Part shown: one piece after another, positions 1 through 11,615 of the stretch
Layout of the letters: each line of letters opens with the position of its first letter
Numbering within the stretch: position 1 is the stretch's first letter
Assembly: GCA_026874595.1 (NCBI GenBank)
Contig: CM049321.1
Location: 11,378,979-11,442,978 of the forward strand
Direction of reading: 5' to 3'
Source of the DNA: Sipunculus nudus
Lineage: Eukaryota; Annelida; Sipuncula; Golfingiida; Sipunculidae
DNA length: 64,000 nt
The notes under the pieces: model-generated
Seen by the model: only the letters and a program-made list of their open reading frames with translations
Databases searched by the model: none
Told to the model about the DNA's origin: nothing
Made by a program: the position numbers and the translations under genes

Positions 1-504
1 CAAAACAATTTAATATAGTATTACGGAATGCTAATATCAGTGTGTAGAAACAAAAAGCCCTCGTCCTAATTTCGCGTCTTTCCAGCTGGCACCGTGCCAG
101 TATAGTCAACAGATAATTAAAACAGTCGGCAACCTGGTGTGCCATAAGTCACGCATGACTTGTCAAAGCCGACACTTTGTGGTATCTGGAAAAAATATAG
201 GGATCGCACATGATACGACCAGTGGTGCTCCTGACGCAAGCTCGTTGCTTTTTATAGTAATGATCGTTATTTTTTTGCCGAAAGGTTTTTAACGAAGGTA
301 CTAGCTGAACGTGTCAAGAAGAAACAACTTCGTTTGCGGGCATTGTAAATAAGATGATTAGTGATATCAAGGACGAAATCCATGCCCTTTGATAATTCTG
401 ATGTATAATGTCAGTCCTGATGAGTAAATATACAATTTCAACCTCCGCCAAGCTCTCCGAAATCTCCCTCCACAAACTTGTCTTTTTCTTCCTTTCTTTC
501 ATTC

Positions 505-549
505 GCTCTCTCTCTCTCTCTCTCTAACACACACACACACACACACACA

Positions 550-590
<41 letters not shown>
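505..590. repeat. Compound (CT)n(CA)n(CT)n microsatellite
   Basis: Runs of CT, then AC/CA, then CT again with almost no interruption. Confidence 0.97.
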
Positions 591-595
<5 letters not shown>

Positions 596-1360
596 ACGAT
601 TATTGATCATAACACAATGTTTATTTATTAGAGATCTGCTCAATCACCAAGCGGGAAAGGAGGTGATCGTTGAATCAAGTTATTGCTTTTACAGAATTAA
701 TTACATCAACAGATTTACAAAAGGCCTTTGATCGTCAACTAAGGGAGAAGTACATTCTCTAAACATTTCATATTACTACATGTGATGACAGTCCTTATTA
801 TTAATTATTTTGTAATGTTTACATCTATACATTATATCATATAAAGATAACCATCACATAGGGAAATTGGTATAATATTGGCCATATGCATGCGTTCAAT
901 GTGGATAGGTTTCAGTAATTTCCTACAACTTGAAGGTTGATGGAAAAGTTCATAGTTCCATAAATAACAAGGACCAGAGCTTTGTAATGTGAAAATGAGA
1001 AATATAAGTCCATTTAATGATGGACTTTTATTGTGAACAAAACACTATAGAATAGGTAATAAGGGGTGTCCCCCTAGTCTATGCCGTCCAGAAACGCCGT
1101 CCCTTTCTACCTGTCTTATGTGTCATGCAGACATATGCTGCAATGCATCATTCGGTGATTATAAACACGCAAAGGCATACGAGCCCTATACAGAAAACCA
1201 CCATGCACTCAATTGTAAAATAATTTTTATGAGCACAAATTAATAGGTTTTAATATTACTATCAAGCATCTCGTCCCAACGAAACGAACACAAACAAGGC
1301 GGTCGGTCGTACGGCCGATTGATTTTACCTGAGTATTAACAGGGTTCCGCTACTGTCGTG

Positions 1361-1432
1361 TGTTAACGGCAAACGGCACTCAGTTGCAAAGGAAGGTGTT
1401 AACGGCAAACGGCACTCAGTTGCAAAGGAAGA
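1361..1432. repeat. 36-bp tandem duplication
   Basis: Two head-to-tail copies of a 36-bp unit starting TGTTAACGGCAAACGGCACT; the copies differ only at the last base. Confidence 0.95.
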
Positions 1433-2023
1433 AAAAAGCAACGAGCTTACGGCTGTATCAACATCGGCAGATCGTGTACTATCACTATTTTTTAGTGAGT
1501 GGGGTTAGTTATGGGGTAAGTCGGCCAGTGCGGGACAAGGCATAAAGACTGCCGGCCATGACGGCCATGAGGGCATTGGCAAGTCATGCGTGACATGTGG
1601 CATGCTGGGTTGCCGGCTGGTTATCTGTACACAGTGAAATTTGTATTCCGTCAACGTTATATTACACTGTTTAGATTCCAACAAAAATGAATAGTTGCTA
1701 AATTAACGGAAGATTTTATTTTTAATTGTTTACATCCGGGATACAGGGATTCGGCAAACTACACTCGGCATTCTGGGATTCCGCAAAACGGATATTGGCC
1801 GTTTGAGCTAGCTATTCAATACGGCTGATTATGAAAACCTTAATTAGGGTTAAAATTATATTGACAGGTAATAGATTTGCAATTTTGTACATTTTGGACC
1901 TTATAACCTAATTTAAGCTAAATAGCCAACCGAGCTATCCATATATATTCATGATCATAGGCGTTGGAACAGCATTTGATTTGGGCAGGGTTGCAAAATA
2001 TTTATCATGGTTGGAGGATGTGT

Positions 2024-2025
<2 letters not shown>

Positions 2026-2072
<47 letters not shown>
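2026..2072. repeat. (TA)n microsatellite
   Basis: Uninterrupted TA run of about 47 bp. Confidence 0.98.
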
Positions 2073-2074
<2 letters not shown>

Positions 2075-2375
2075 CACCTTTTAAAACTACCCCTGTTTGT
2101 CCTGTTTAAATACTTTGTCATCCAATTAAAACACGGATTCAACAAAGGATAAACATGACACATGGCCACATGTCGCTCATGTTAGCTTGGTGACCGACAT
2201 TTTTGTTTATTTAAACAGAAAGTCATTATGTAAATCCAGTGCCTTTTCATACTTGTATGTTCACTTACACATTCATTCAACGAGAAATCAATATTTTAAT
2301 GGTCTTGGTTAATGTGCATGAACTTCGAATAATTATATAATTGGTCATTTTACCCACTTGCGATTTTATTAGAAT

Positions 2376-2525
2376 ATGGGCCGTTTAACCCACTTACCAT
2401 TTTATTACAACATGGACAGGGCATGGTTATTACAATATGGGCCATTTATTTATTACAATATGGGCTGTTATTACAATATGGATCGTTTTTATTACAATAT
2501 GGGCCATTATTACAATACCGGTTAT
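2376..2525. repeat. Degenerate short tandem repeat, ATTACAATATGGGCC type
   Basis: At least six copies of a TTATTACAATATGGGCC-like unit at irregular spacing of roughly 15-27 bp. Confidence 0.85.
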
Positions 2526-2922
2526 CGCAATATAGGGCGCAACAGCTTCATAAACGTCATTTAAAGCGTTAAAAGTCGAAAGACAAATTTTCAGGGACTG
2601 ATATTTAAATATTATCAGACTTTTCATGTTATTGTCAATGATGAACAATAATCAAGAGCTTTCCATGTACAGTTTAATTCTCGTCATATGGCCATGTTAT
2701 GCATGCAAATTGTATCGTTAATACAATAATGGGCATAACTCTGATGATATCGCGAAAATGGAACAGTCACGAAACACTTCAAAAGCGAAAACGAGAGGAT
2801 TAAACCCCTCTAATATAAAGCAAATCACAGTATATTCCCGTACATTGGTTTTAAGATTGACACAATGAATATATTGATTACAGGTTTATCAGAGTTTGAT
2901 AAGTCGTTATCAGATCACTCAC

Positions 2923-3020
2923 CGTGGCCTGCCCTCCCTGTTTTGTCTCCAGGACGCGATCAGACAGAAGAATCAAACCGGCACACGTGCCCCACACAAC
3001 CGGACGATACCCGTTCACCC
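2923..3020 (-). CDS. PDX2: PDX2 exon 2
   Basis: Acceptor ATCAG then GG completing Gly87, followed by 32 codons and a donor ACG|GTGAGT in phase 0. It encodes VNGYRPVVWGTCAGLILLSD and ends ETKQGGQAT. WGTCAG carries the catalytic cysteine. Only 98 bp long, so ORF length alone would miss it. Confidence 0.92.
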
Positions 3021-3734
3021 CTGATAGTCATAAGATAAGATAGAATATCAATCAAACATAAGATAAAATATCAACCAAGCATAGGATAAACCAAGCACGA
3101 TTCAACATTGATTCAAAAGGCAATGTTAAATGAGTTTAAACTATATATGAAGTATATAAGACAACAATTCTGAAATATTCGTGATATCACAGTATTAAGG
3201 TAAGCACAGAAACAGACACAGAAACGATTTAATTTCTAACGAGTCAAAACAATTACACTTAATCGCCCGAATAAAAACAACACATAATATGAATAAAATA
3301 AGTAATTTGCAGGATTAATGGGCAAAAAATGTAATCTTTTAGATAATTGCAGATAAAGAATACATGATTTTGGGTTTTAAAATATATTTTGACTACTTAT
3401 TGCATTAAGCATGGACAAAACACTTCTTCTTTTAGAAAATCTCAGGTAAATGATTCTCACAAACATTTTGCTCACCTTTCATCCAGGATCTCAGATCGTC
3501 CATGAAATTATTTCTTTGAAGGAATTTAGACATCGTGGTACTCTCACCACCCGGGAGAATCAATCCGTGAAGGTCACATAGGTCACACGGCCGTTTTACC
3601 TCCATCACTTCAAGAGGAAGGCCGCCCAAATGTCCTTGCTTCTTAAGCAAATGTCCCGCCTTCTCCAGGCATTCCCGATGTTCAATAAACGCTCCCTGAA
3701 AAGCCAAAACCCCAACCCGAAGCGTCGCCGGCAT
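2923..3734 (-). CDS. PDX2: PDX2/SNO glutaminase subunit of PLP synthase (partial, 5' two exons)
   Basis: Class I glutamine amidotransferase that hydrolyses glutamine and channels ammonia to PDX1 in DXP-independent vitamin B6 synthesis, normally in the cytosol. Two exons read in frame: 3734-3476 (86 codons plus one base) and 3020-2923 (two bases plus 32 codons), joined by a 455-bp GT-AG intron. The 119 visible residues start MPATLRVGVLAFQGAFIEH, then show the family motif LPGGESTT at about 60-67 and the nucleophile loop VVWGTCAG, with the catalytic cysteine at about residue 99. The family is usually 190-250 residues with a later His-Glu pair (HPE), so roughly 80-130 residues lie beyond position 1; I found no further exon in 1-2922. 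The start is the Met just before the first beta strand. It diverges from PDX1. Family call very confident from motifs; completeness unknown. Confidence 0.93.
3476..3734 (-). CDS. PDX2: PDX2 exon 1
   Basis: Codes for residues 1-86 and the first base of Gly87. It holds the N-terminal strand VGVLAFQG and the conserved PGGESTT loop (oxyanion region of PdxT-type amidotransferases). The donor is AAAG|GTGAGC; reading past it gives a short non-homologous tail, so the splice is preferred. Confidence 0.93.
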
Positions 3735-4982
3735 TGTCAGCTGAAAATGTCTTCCAATTCGATTAAATTTCTCTTAGTGCTGCAGTCATCAACATTTAAG
3801 GATATACATGCTGGGAGATTTGTAGCTTTGCTGCCACTTCACGCAATGAATGTTACAAGAGGGTTGACTTCTTTTAAAAATGTTGCCGGCTTTCTGATGT
3901 TTCTATTGCCTCACGCACGTGACGTTTCTAGGAACAAACTTATTAATTCATAACGCATCATACAGCAAACTTGCAATAAATTAATTAAAAAATAACTCGC
4001 TCTCATTCACAAATTCGATTGTAACATGATATGTTTTCCCGTAAATTGGCAGGATCTGTCCACCAAGAAGAACATCACGGTTGTACCTTTACATTCTATA
4101 GATTAATGGATACTCCATCAGAAGATTCGAAGGTACCTAAAGACCATATAAATAACAGTAAACAATTAGGCTAGTTCCAATGACAGGCACAACCTTTAGA
4201 CTATCAAATGTACTCTCAGATACTCAAATATACATAAACAATACCAGATTTTCTGTCTCCGTCTTCGTGCCTTAATTTTGCACCGTCAATCGGTAGCTGA
4301 CCATATGCTTTAGCTGGAGTTCTGCGTCTGATTCTCAAGGTCACTTGGCGTCAAATCTAAACAGAAGGTTGAATGTTTGTATATGCTCACGATAGAGTCC
4401 TTTCGTAACACTGATATATAACACAACCCCGGGTCAATGCGTACTCCTGTTAAACCAAAAGGAGAAGTACATGGCCCTATTCTTAAATAATCTCAGCCCT
4501 GATCATTCAAACGTGACGCCGTCCGTAGAGTCACAATGCAATGAGAGAATATTTGAATGAGCCGCAGTGAATGCCACATGACCACGTAATAGGTTACATA
4601 AGGCCCGCTTGTGATATAAGCCCGCCTGATATCGGTCACGAGTACGTAAAACAAGCAGCGGCCGAGGTGATAGTCAACACAGACATACCTTGGGACTGCA
4701 GAGATCTATATCTGACACAAAGTAGTGCGGAAGTTGTATCCACACCAAGCGACGTATTGAATCAACACACCGCCATCAGAAACCATTGAAAGTACACGCC
4801 CACCGACCGAAGTAGTTCAGTTTCCTGCCAGACGCAGCCCTGATCGCATCTAACCGCAATTTCCGTAGTGGCATTATCTGAGAGTCGAGACACAGTACGC
4901 ATTGGTCTGATATATATTATAACAGATTCCCAGCCAATTTTTTCCGAAGGTTCGACGCGGCTGAAGCAGTTATTGAATCACC
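3735..4982. promoter_or_regulatory. Shared PDX2/PDX1 intergenic region, candidate bidirectional promoter
   Basis: The 1,248 bp between the divergent start codons has no recognisable coding sequence. On the plus strand an ATTGG (inverted CCAAT) at 4901 and a TATATATTAT stretch at 4911-4920 lie 60-80 bp before the PDX1 ATG and could set a start near 4940. The two are unusually close together, so this is tentative. Promoter function is inferred from position only. Confidence 0.5.
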
Positions 4983-5010
4983 ATGTCTCTACTTCCAGGC
5001 GTTCAAAATG
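4983..5010 (+). CDS. PDX1: PDX1 exon 1 (start codon)
   Basis: A 28-nt coding exon, MSLLPGVQN plus one base, ending AATG|GTACGT. It is phase-compatible with exon 2 (G+GT = Gly10). No other nearby ATG gives a matching phase that I noticed; an alternative upstream exon cannot be excluded. Confidence 0.75.
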
Positions 5011-5087
5011 GTACGTACGTGAACAGCTTGTCTAGATAAGGTTCATCATACTCTTATTAAATAATAGATCGAAGGGATCGAAATTCG

Positions 5088-5152
<65 letters not shown>

Positions 5153-8100
5153 CGAAGTAATACACATGGAAATTCAATATATCATAGTGAAAGTGCTCGA
5201 CCATGCAGGGGAGCATTAATAATGTATCATATACAGTTAGTTTTACTTCATGCGCTACAGGACTGTTTCTTGATACAGCTAACTAGCCAGTTCACTCTTC
5301 AGGTACTAACTGAACTGATCAGATATGCGGGTAAAGTTCGCCATGCATGCATAATAGGTAGATTTTACCTACACCATGGGCATGATCAAACGTCGGCGTG
5401 TGTTACGTAGGCATTGGAATATAAGGATGCAAGAATAGAAAAAAATGTGTTTCGGTGTTTACTTGATGGTTGCATCACAGTTGAGCTTTGTCCCCCAGGG
5501 TAAAGGCAACCATTAGTGCCAGCGAATGACTCGTTGTCAGCCGAAATAAACAAACTTGTAAATATTTCAATCTCAGTATTGTTCAAACAAAATAATTTTA
5601 GTGATCCAGGTAACCCTTACAATTTTAAGGTTTGTTCCGTGTGTGTTCACATAAGTTTATATATATATATATATTAATAATATCCGTTTTTGACATTGTC
5701 AGTCAAATTGCTAATAGACAAACCAACCAGGCAATCGACAAACCAAGACAAAAGCACAATACCTCCTTAGGGGGGAATAATGACCATATCCTAGATTAAC
5801 ACGCTTTAATAAACTAGGGACATAGTGGCATGCAGGACAGGGTTATCGTCCATCATTACTCGGTCTGATGTTTTCCTTGAAGCAGCTGTCGGTAAGTAGA
5901 GTTGGACCTTTGATGGATTCTTCCAATATTAGATAATTACCAAGTCCAGACGATCCGCGATCAATGAAGATACAGCCGAGGACAGGGTCTCGTAAAATGC
6001 ACGGTCAATATCAGCCGAGCAAGGACTCCGCTCTGATAAAATACCAAACGTCGAGCGGATGTTATAATGCAATATTATTAACAGGAATATTAACTTTAGT
6101 ATAAATATTACATGAAAACACTCCTAACAATTTACAAAAAATACTTTTGTAATACTCAACTCAAACCTAACACCCAAATAGCTAGCTTATTAGTGTTACC
6201 AGATCCTTTCCAAGGCTTGTTTATGTAGAAATGTAGTGGTTTATACGTTATTTAATATGCCAATGCATGACGGACCTATTAAGATTAGTGTTTGTCAAGA
6301 TATGGTTCCCATCATGGCTCCAGGCTGGCTCTTATTTATAATACTTCATTTAATGTATACTGAGCTTGCGATATCATATTCAAACATCAGCAATTGAACA
6401 TCGTATGACTTTTAAAAAAAATAAAATTGGTTAATATATCAGTAGTTGTGCTTATATGAGTAGTACATGCCAGGTATGCGTGAAACACGTTGCAATATTC
6501 ATGACCTGAGTATGACGTGACTATTTTCAATTTTCTGGACCATTAAATACGTCTGTCGCTTGACTGTTAAGTGACATACAATTTTCTCCTGCAGTATAAA
6601 AACAACATCATTAGTCTTATTCTGTGCAGTCTGGATCAACTGAGAAACTTTTAACATGAGGGCTCCGTGGTGTTTTAACCAAATGCGTCGACGCACCAAT
6701 AAACAAAAACCGTAGGCGTGTTAGTATAGATATCTAAAGTCGGGGGGGGGGGGGGCTCTGAAATCATTTCTTGAATCATACATTTACGTAATAATAATAA
6801 TTTAAATAAAGTAACCCTTAAAACGAATTATATCAGGTGCGGATCCAGGGGGCGGGGGAAGACCCCCCCCCCCCTGCTCTTAGACATTTTTTATGCATGA
6901 CACCCGTTGACACCTCCCTGAAAAAAATCCTGGATCCGCGCCTGTAATAAGACCAACATCTGGAAAAATTAAGGACAATATACTGCACAAGTCTAAGACA
7001 GTTTTAACACTGCACCGGGCCAATGTTTAAATATTGTTATCGGAGTAACCCTGACTTCTTATACAGGACACATTAATTTTGAGACTGGTTAACATAATTC
7101 ACTGTATGTTATATTATCTGCGTGTTGTTCCCTTTCCCCTTTCTGCCGCTTGTCAATAATGTACTTTCTTTTGAGGTAACCGCCTCCATGTCTTAATGCT
7201 AGCTTAACTAAATATTTGCATCTTCAAAATTCCATTCAGGGATTCATACCACGTGACAGGGCAGTGGCACTCACTTCCTCTCACTTTATTATCAGGTGTT
7301 AACCAGGCCCGGTGACTGCTACACCTGCGGGCCCTTGGTGGGTAATCTTCCGCATTGCTGGGTCATACAACCGAGGAACCCCCGAAAGGCTCACTCGTTT
7401 GTGAGTGAAACACGACTGTGGGGTACGGCCGTTAGATTGTATCCGCCTTTGAGATCCTAGGAGATCAATGTATGGGGGACGCTGAGACTGAACCACATCG
7501 TTTGTCTTTTTAGTTATATTGTTTATGGTTATGGAATTTTGAGATCATTCGTGGCTACTCTAGAAGTTAACATACTTTATATTCTGACTCAAATTTTCAG
7601 CATATTTATATACACGATGAGAATCGCACACACGATTTGCATTTGGAGGAACAGAGGGATTTCTGGTACAGTTTACATTTATAAGCCATTTCAATTCCTA
7701 AAATGTGTCGATGCAGGTTATCGTAATTGTCTAAGATCCTTACATTTACTTTATTTATAATACCAAGCATATATCCTAGGAAAATAGCCCGTCGCCTCAT
7801 TTTTTTTAGTCAGGCTATTTTTCTATCCCGATCATCCAAATTTCGGACAATTGAAACCGGGATGTCCATGAAAATGTTATTATGAAGCTAAAATCAAAGT
7901 TTCAGACATATCGGACTTTGCTCGCATTTATGAAGGCCCGATGATCTTGCACTTGTCAGGTGTATGAGACAGCTATACAAAACTATTAGGTGGACCCCCC
8001 CCCCCAAAAAAAAAAAAAAAAAAAAAAGACGAATATCAAATCTCGACCAGCTGATTTTCCGGAAATACTACAGATTATCATTATATCGGCCAATAGGATT

Positions 8101-11100
8101 AGAGTACAATTTATTATTAACTGGTCATTTAGACACCATGGCAGAGCAGACCTGTATACACGACTATTTTGGCGTACAAGCTCATCACGTAGACAATTGT
8201 TCCGAAAATCGTCCTGCAGTGCACACGCTTGATAATTGACGGTAGCGGCACTAATCGCTGGCAGGCAACTCCGTGGCCATCCGTTTTAAATGCTCGTATT
8301 TTATTCTTGAGGAGTTGGGAATGATGTTAAGTGTCTCCTATTTGAAGGGACCATTCCCAAATTTACCCCCATTGATCCTGAGGAATTAGACATTGTTTCT
8401 CGAAGTGTCACAGCGCTTCTTTAATGTAAAACTCAGCCCATGGAAAACCCGGCCGCGGCGAAGTCACGCAGACCTCTGCAAAGCAAGAATGCAGTGGAAA
8501 TTTGCTATTATATGTTTCCATATACATATCCAGCAATCTTGATATTACGCTTGCAATTATAACACAAATGAAAACAGGTAAATAAACAAACAGATTTGTG
8601 AATCCCATTTCTATGGCGACAGCCAGCGTTTACTGTTGATTGCTATAGTTAAGCTGTGAATCACGAAAGCCGAGGGAGACTTTTTTTGCCGTGTGCCAGA
8701 AATTCAACAAAGATACAATGAAATGGTTAACGTTTATCCAGTCATATTTATATACTTGTTTTCGTTCTATTAACGTATAGGTTGTTTATGCAGGGTATAC
8801 TTAACGTGCAGTTGACTCCTATTGGAGGATTGTAAATGGAAAATGTGAAGTTGTAATTCTTAATCCGTACAGTTCTAAAATTAAGAAGTTTGTTCTCGTC
8901 ACAGAAAGTTTATATACCAAAGAATTGGCTATGTTATGACTTTATAAACACGCTGTAATATTTCTGTAATAATAACACACACACATATATATATAAGGTG
9001 TAGTTGACTCCTATTCGAAGATTGTATATACATGTATATACTGTCATTTCCCCCATAATATTCATATTATATAAATACGATATATACCAACTCGAAATCA
9101 GCTGGTAGTGGTTCAACCTTTAACCTAAAAGGCCTCCATCCCTGATGACCCCTATCCCTTGGACTTCGTCTGCTTTACAGGTGGGCAATGCATGTAGGCT
9201 TCATCTTATGCTGATAAGGAAATTACCCTGAAATATACCCTGGTTTTATGTCATTTTATTTATTATGTGATATGCGTACGCATAACATACGTTCAATTAT
9301 ACTTGATTACACTACGTGGCGCAACATTGATGTAAATATATAAACTAGCCCCCCCCCCCCCCGGCCTTCCTTTATAATTCTTTCGGAAAGCACCTAAAGC
9401 TGCCACTGTTCACATAGGGGTAGGCGAGCAAGTAAGCATAAATGTCTCGTTAGCTATTAAATATGACAGGGTCTGTTCGACTTTTAATTCGAAGTGGCAC
9501 CCAGCCATGTCCTATTTTCATGCTTTCAGTGACCAGAGATTATATGATTTAATGAAGTTAGGTAACAAATTCTCGAGAGGATAAGTCGTTAAAAAAATAG
9601 CCGTTTGGTAAACCCTGCTCTGTAAGGAAGGGCACCCCGAACGACCTTTGTATAACGATATTGTGTACATAAGCCAGGATATATAATTAACACGGGGAAC
9701 AACACGGCACCGGCCTATAGAGTTTTGCCCGATGCCAGTTTCGTAAAATTACATGATTTCCAAACATTCCAAATGTACCAACTGCATGCATGTTTTTCTG
9801 TGTAAGAGTTAATTATGTAAAGAAATATGCCTCGAGAAGGGTTTAACCTTGAGGCTTTAATCCATCAAATCTTATGTTACGTATAATTACAATATCATGC
9901 ACCAGACCTTTGAAAATCAAACGGAGTTGCATGTGCAGCCGTATACAGTTTGCAAATATAACAATGTGCACCTAGACAGTAATCCTAACAATACATAATC
10001 AATACCTAGTCCAGGCTATGTCCGGTTAAATAATAGATACTTCGCATTAGCTCCTGTGTACACTTGGTGTAAACAGTAGTTTATTGAATCATCAATAAGG
10101 ATCGGAAAACAGGGCATAGCCCTATTTTAATTCCTCTCCTAAGATACAAGATATATTTTAACATGTTTCAAAAGATAATGGTACAATGCAATCAAATACA
10201 ATTCAGTGACAAAGAAATCCCTACTATTAATGTTTTTAAGGTCCTTGTATTCTCAGTATTCATTGATAATTAAATAACAATTATAAATAGGTGCTATAAT
10301 AATATAACAAGAAATTACAATTTGTGTGGAACACAAAAGAAAATGTACCGCAATAAGCTTATGGGCTATGTTTACAATTGGCCTTGCAATAAAATCATGA
10401 TCAGGCTCCATACACTAATATTTTTAAAATAGTTCTCTTAGAATCGACCACTCTCTTCTATAAAACAAAAAATTTTCTCAAATAGTTGAAAGTTATCTAT
10501 TTTTGGTTTGTTTTTGTAACCAAACAGGAAAATTTCAATTTTTTTTCATCTCACACGGCGTGCCTCCTAGTAATTCCGTTCGTTTGTTGGTATACATAGG
10601 ACATTAGAAAAAATAGTGACTGGCGTCTCATCAGAAGAACCACACGCACAAACAGCATCTTCTACACAATTATTAAGAAATAAATGCCATTTCAAAGCAC
10701 TACATCCTATATGCATCTGAGTGTGTACGATCTGAACGCTGCGGTTTCCTGTAAAAGTATAATAGTATGGTGGTGGTACTTCATCATTTTTACACAGGTG
10801 CTTTTTAAAAATTGAAAAAATTTCTGAATTTCTAACGATTTCACTGAGGGTGTTCCATTCTTCACAAGTGGAGCACAGGAAAGACCGTTGCCTTACTTCT
10901 GGACGGCACAAAGGTGAAACGAGATTTTTAGCATTTCTTAAATTGTAACTGCTTGTTTGTTCTACCTGTCTTGGTACTAAGTCACAAAGATACACTGGAG
11001 CTATACCATTAAACATCTTATAGAATAGCATAAGTTTATGTCTCTTTCTCCGAGTATATAGTGGTTGCCACCCTATTTCTTTGTACAATAAGCCGTGGCT

Positions 11101-11554
11101 TGTACCTCTGCGTGCTCCTGTTACTATGCGCGCTGCACTTAACTGCACTGATTCTAATTTAACTGCCTCTGCCTTAGTGCAACCATCCCAAACCACATCT
11201 GCATATTCAAGAACTGGTCTGATAAAAGTTAAATGCAGTTTCTCTAAGGCTCTCCTGTCAAATTTATACATGTAGCTTCTCAAAACATCTAACCTTTTAT
11301 TTGCCTTATAACATATATAATCTATGTGATCTTTCCAACTACATTTACCATTTAAAATCAAACCTAGATGTTTGTGTATCTCAACTTCTGGCATTTCATG
11401 GTCACCAATGTGAAAAGTGTGTACAGTTGAATAATTATGTCTGAGTTGGCACATATATACAGTGTATGGGGTGAATGCCGATTCTACTTAGCGAAACCGT
11501 TAAGGCTGACTGACTCTTATTATAAAACAAACATGGCTGACTTTGGGTACTATG

Positions 11555-11615
<61 letters not shown>

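Larger units (their letters stand above)
1..2922 (-). other. Presumed PDX2 intron 2 (no exon seen)
   Basis: No sequence resembling the third part of PDX2 (GGLD, RNFFG or HPE motifs) was found on the minus strand. The stretch is AT-rich and holds the simple repeats listed separately. Because PDX2 must continue to the left, most or all of it should be intron. Confidence 0.55.

Noticed and set aside
4571-4789. 72-codon ORF between PDX2 and PDX1
   Set aside because: No similarity recognised; lies in the shared promoter interval.
7964-8239. Lys-rich ORFs around 8010
   Set aside because: Driven by a C run and a poly(A) tract; no domain.
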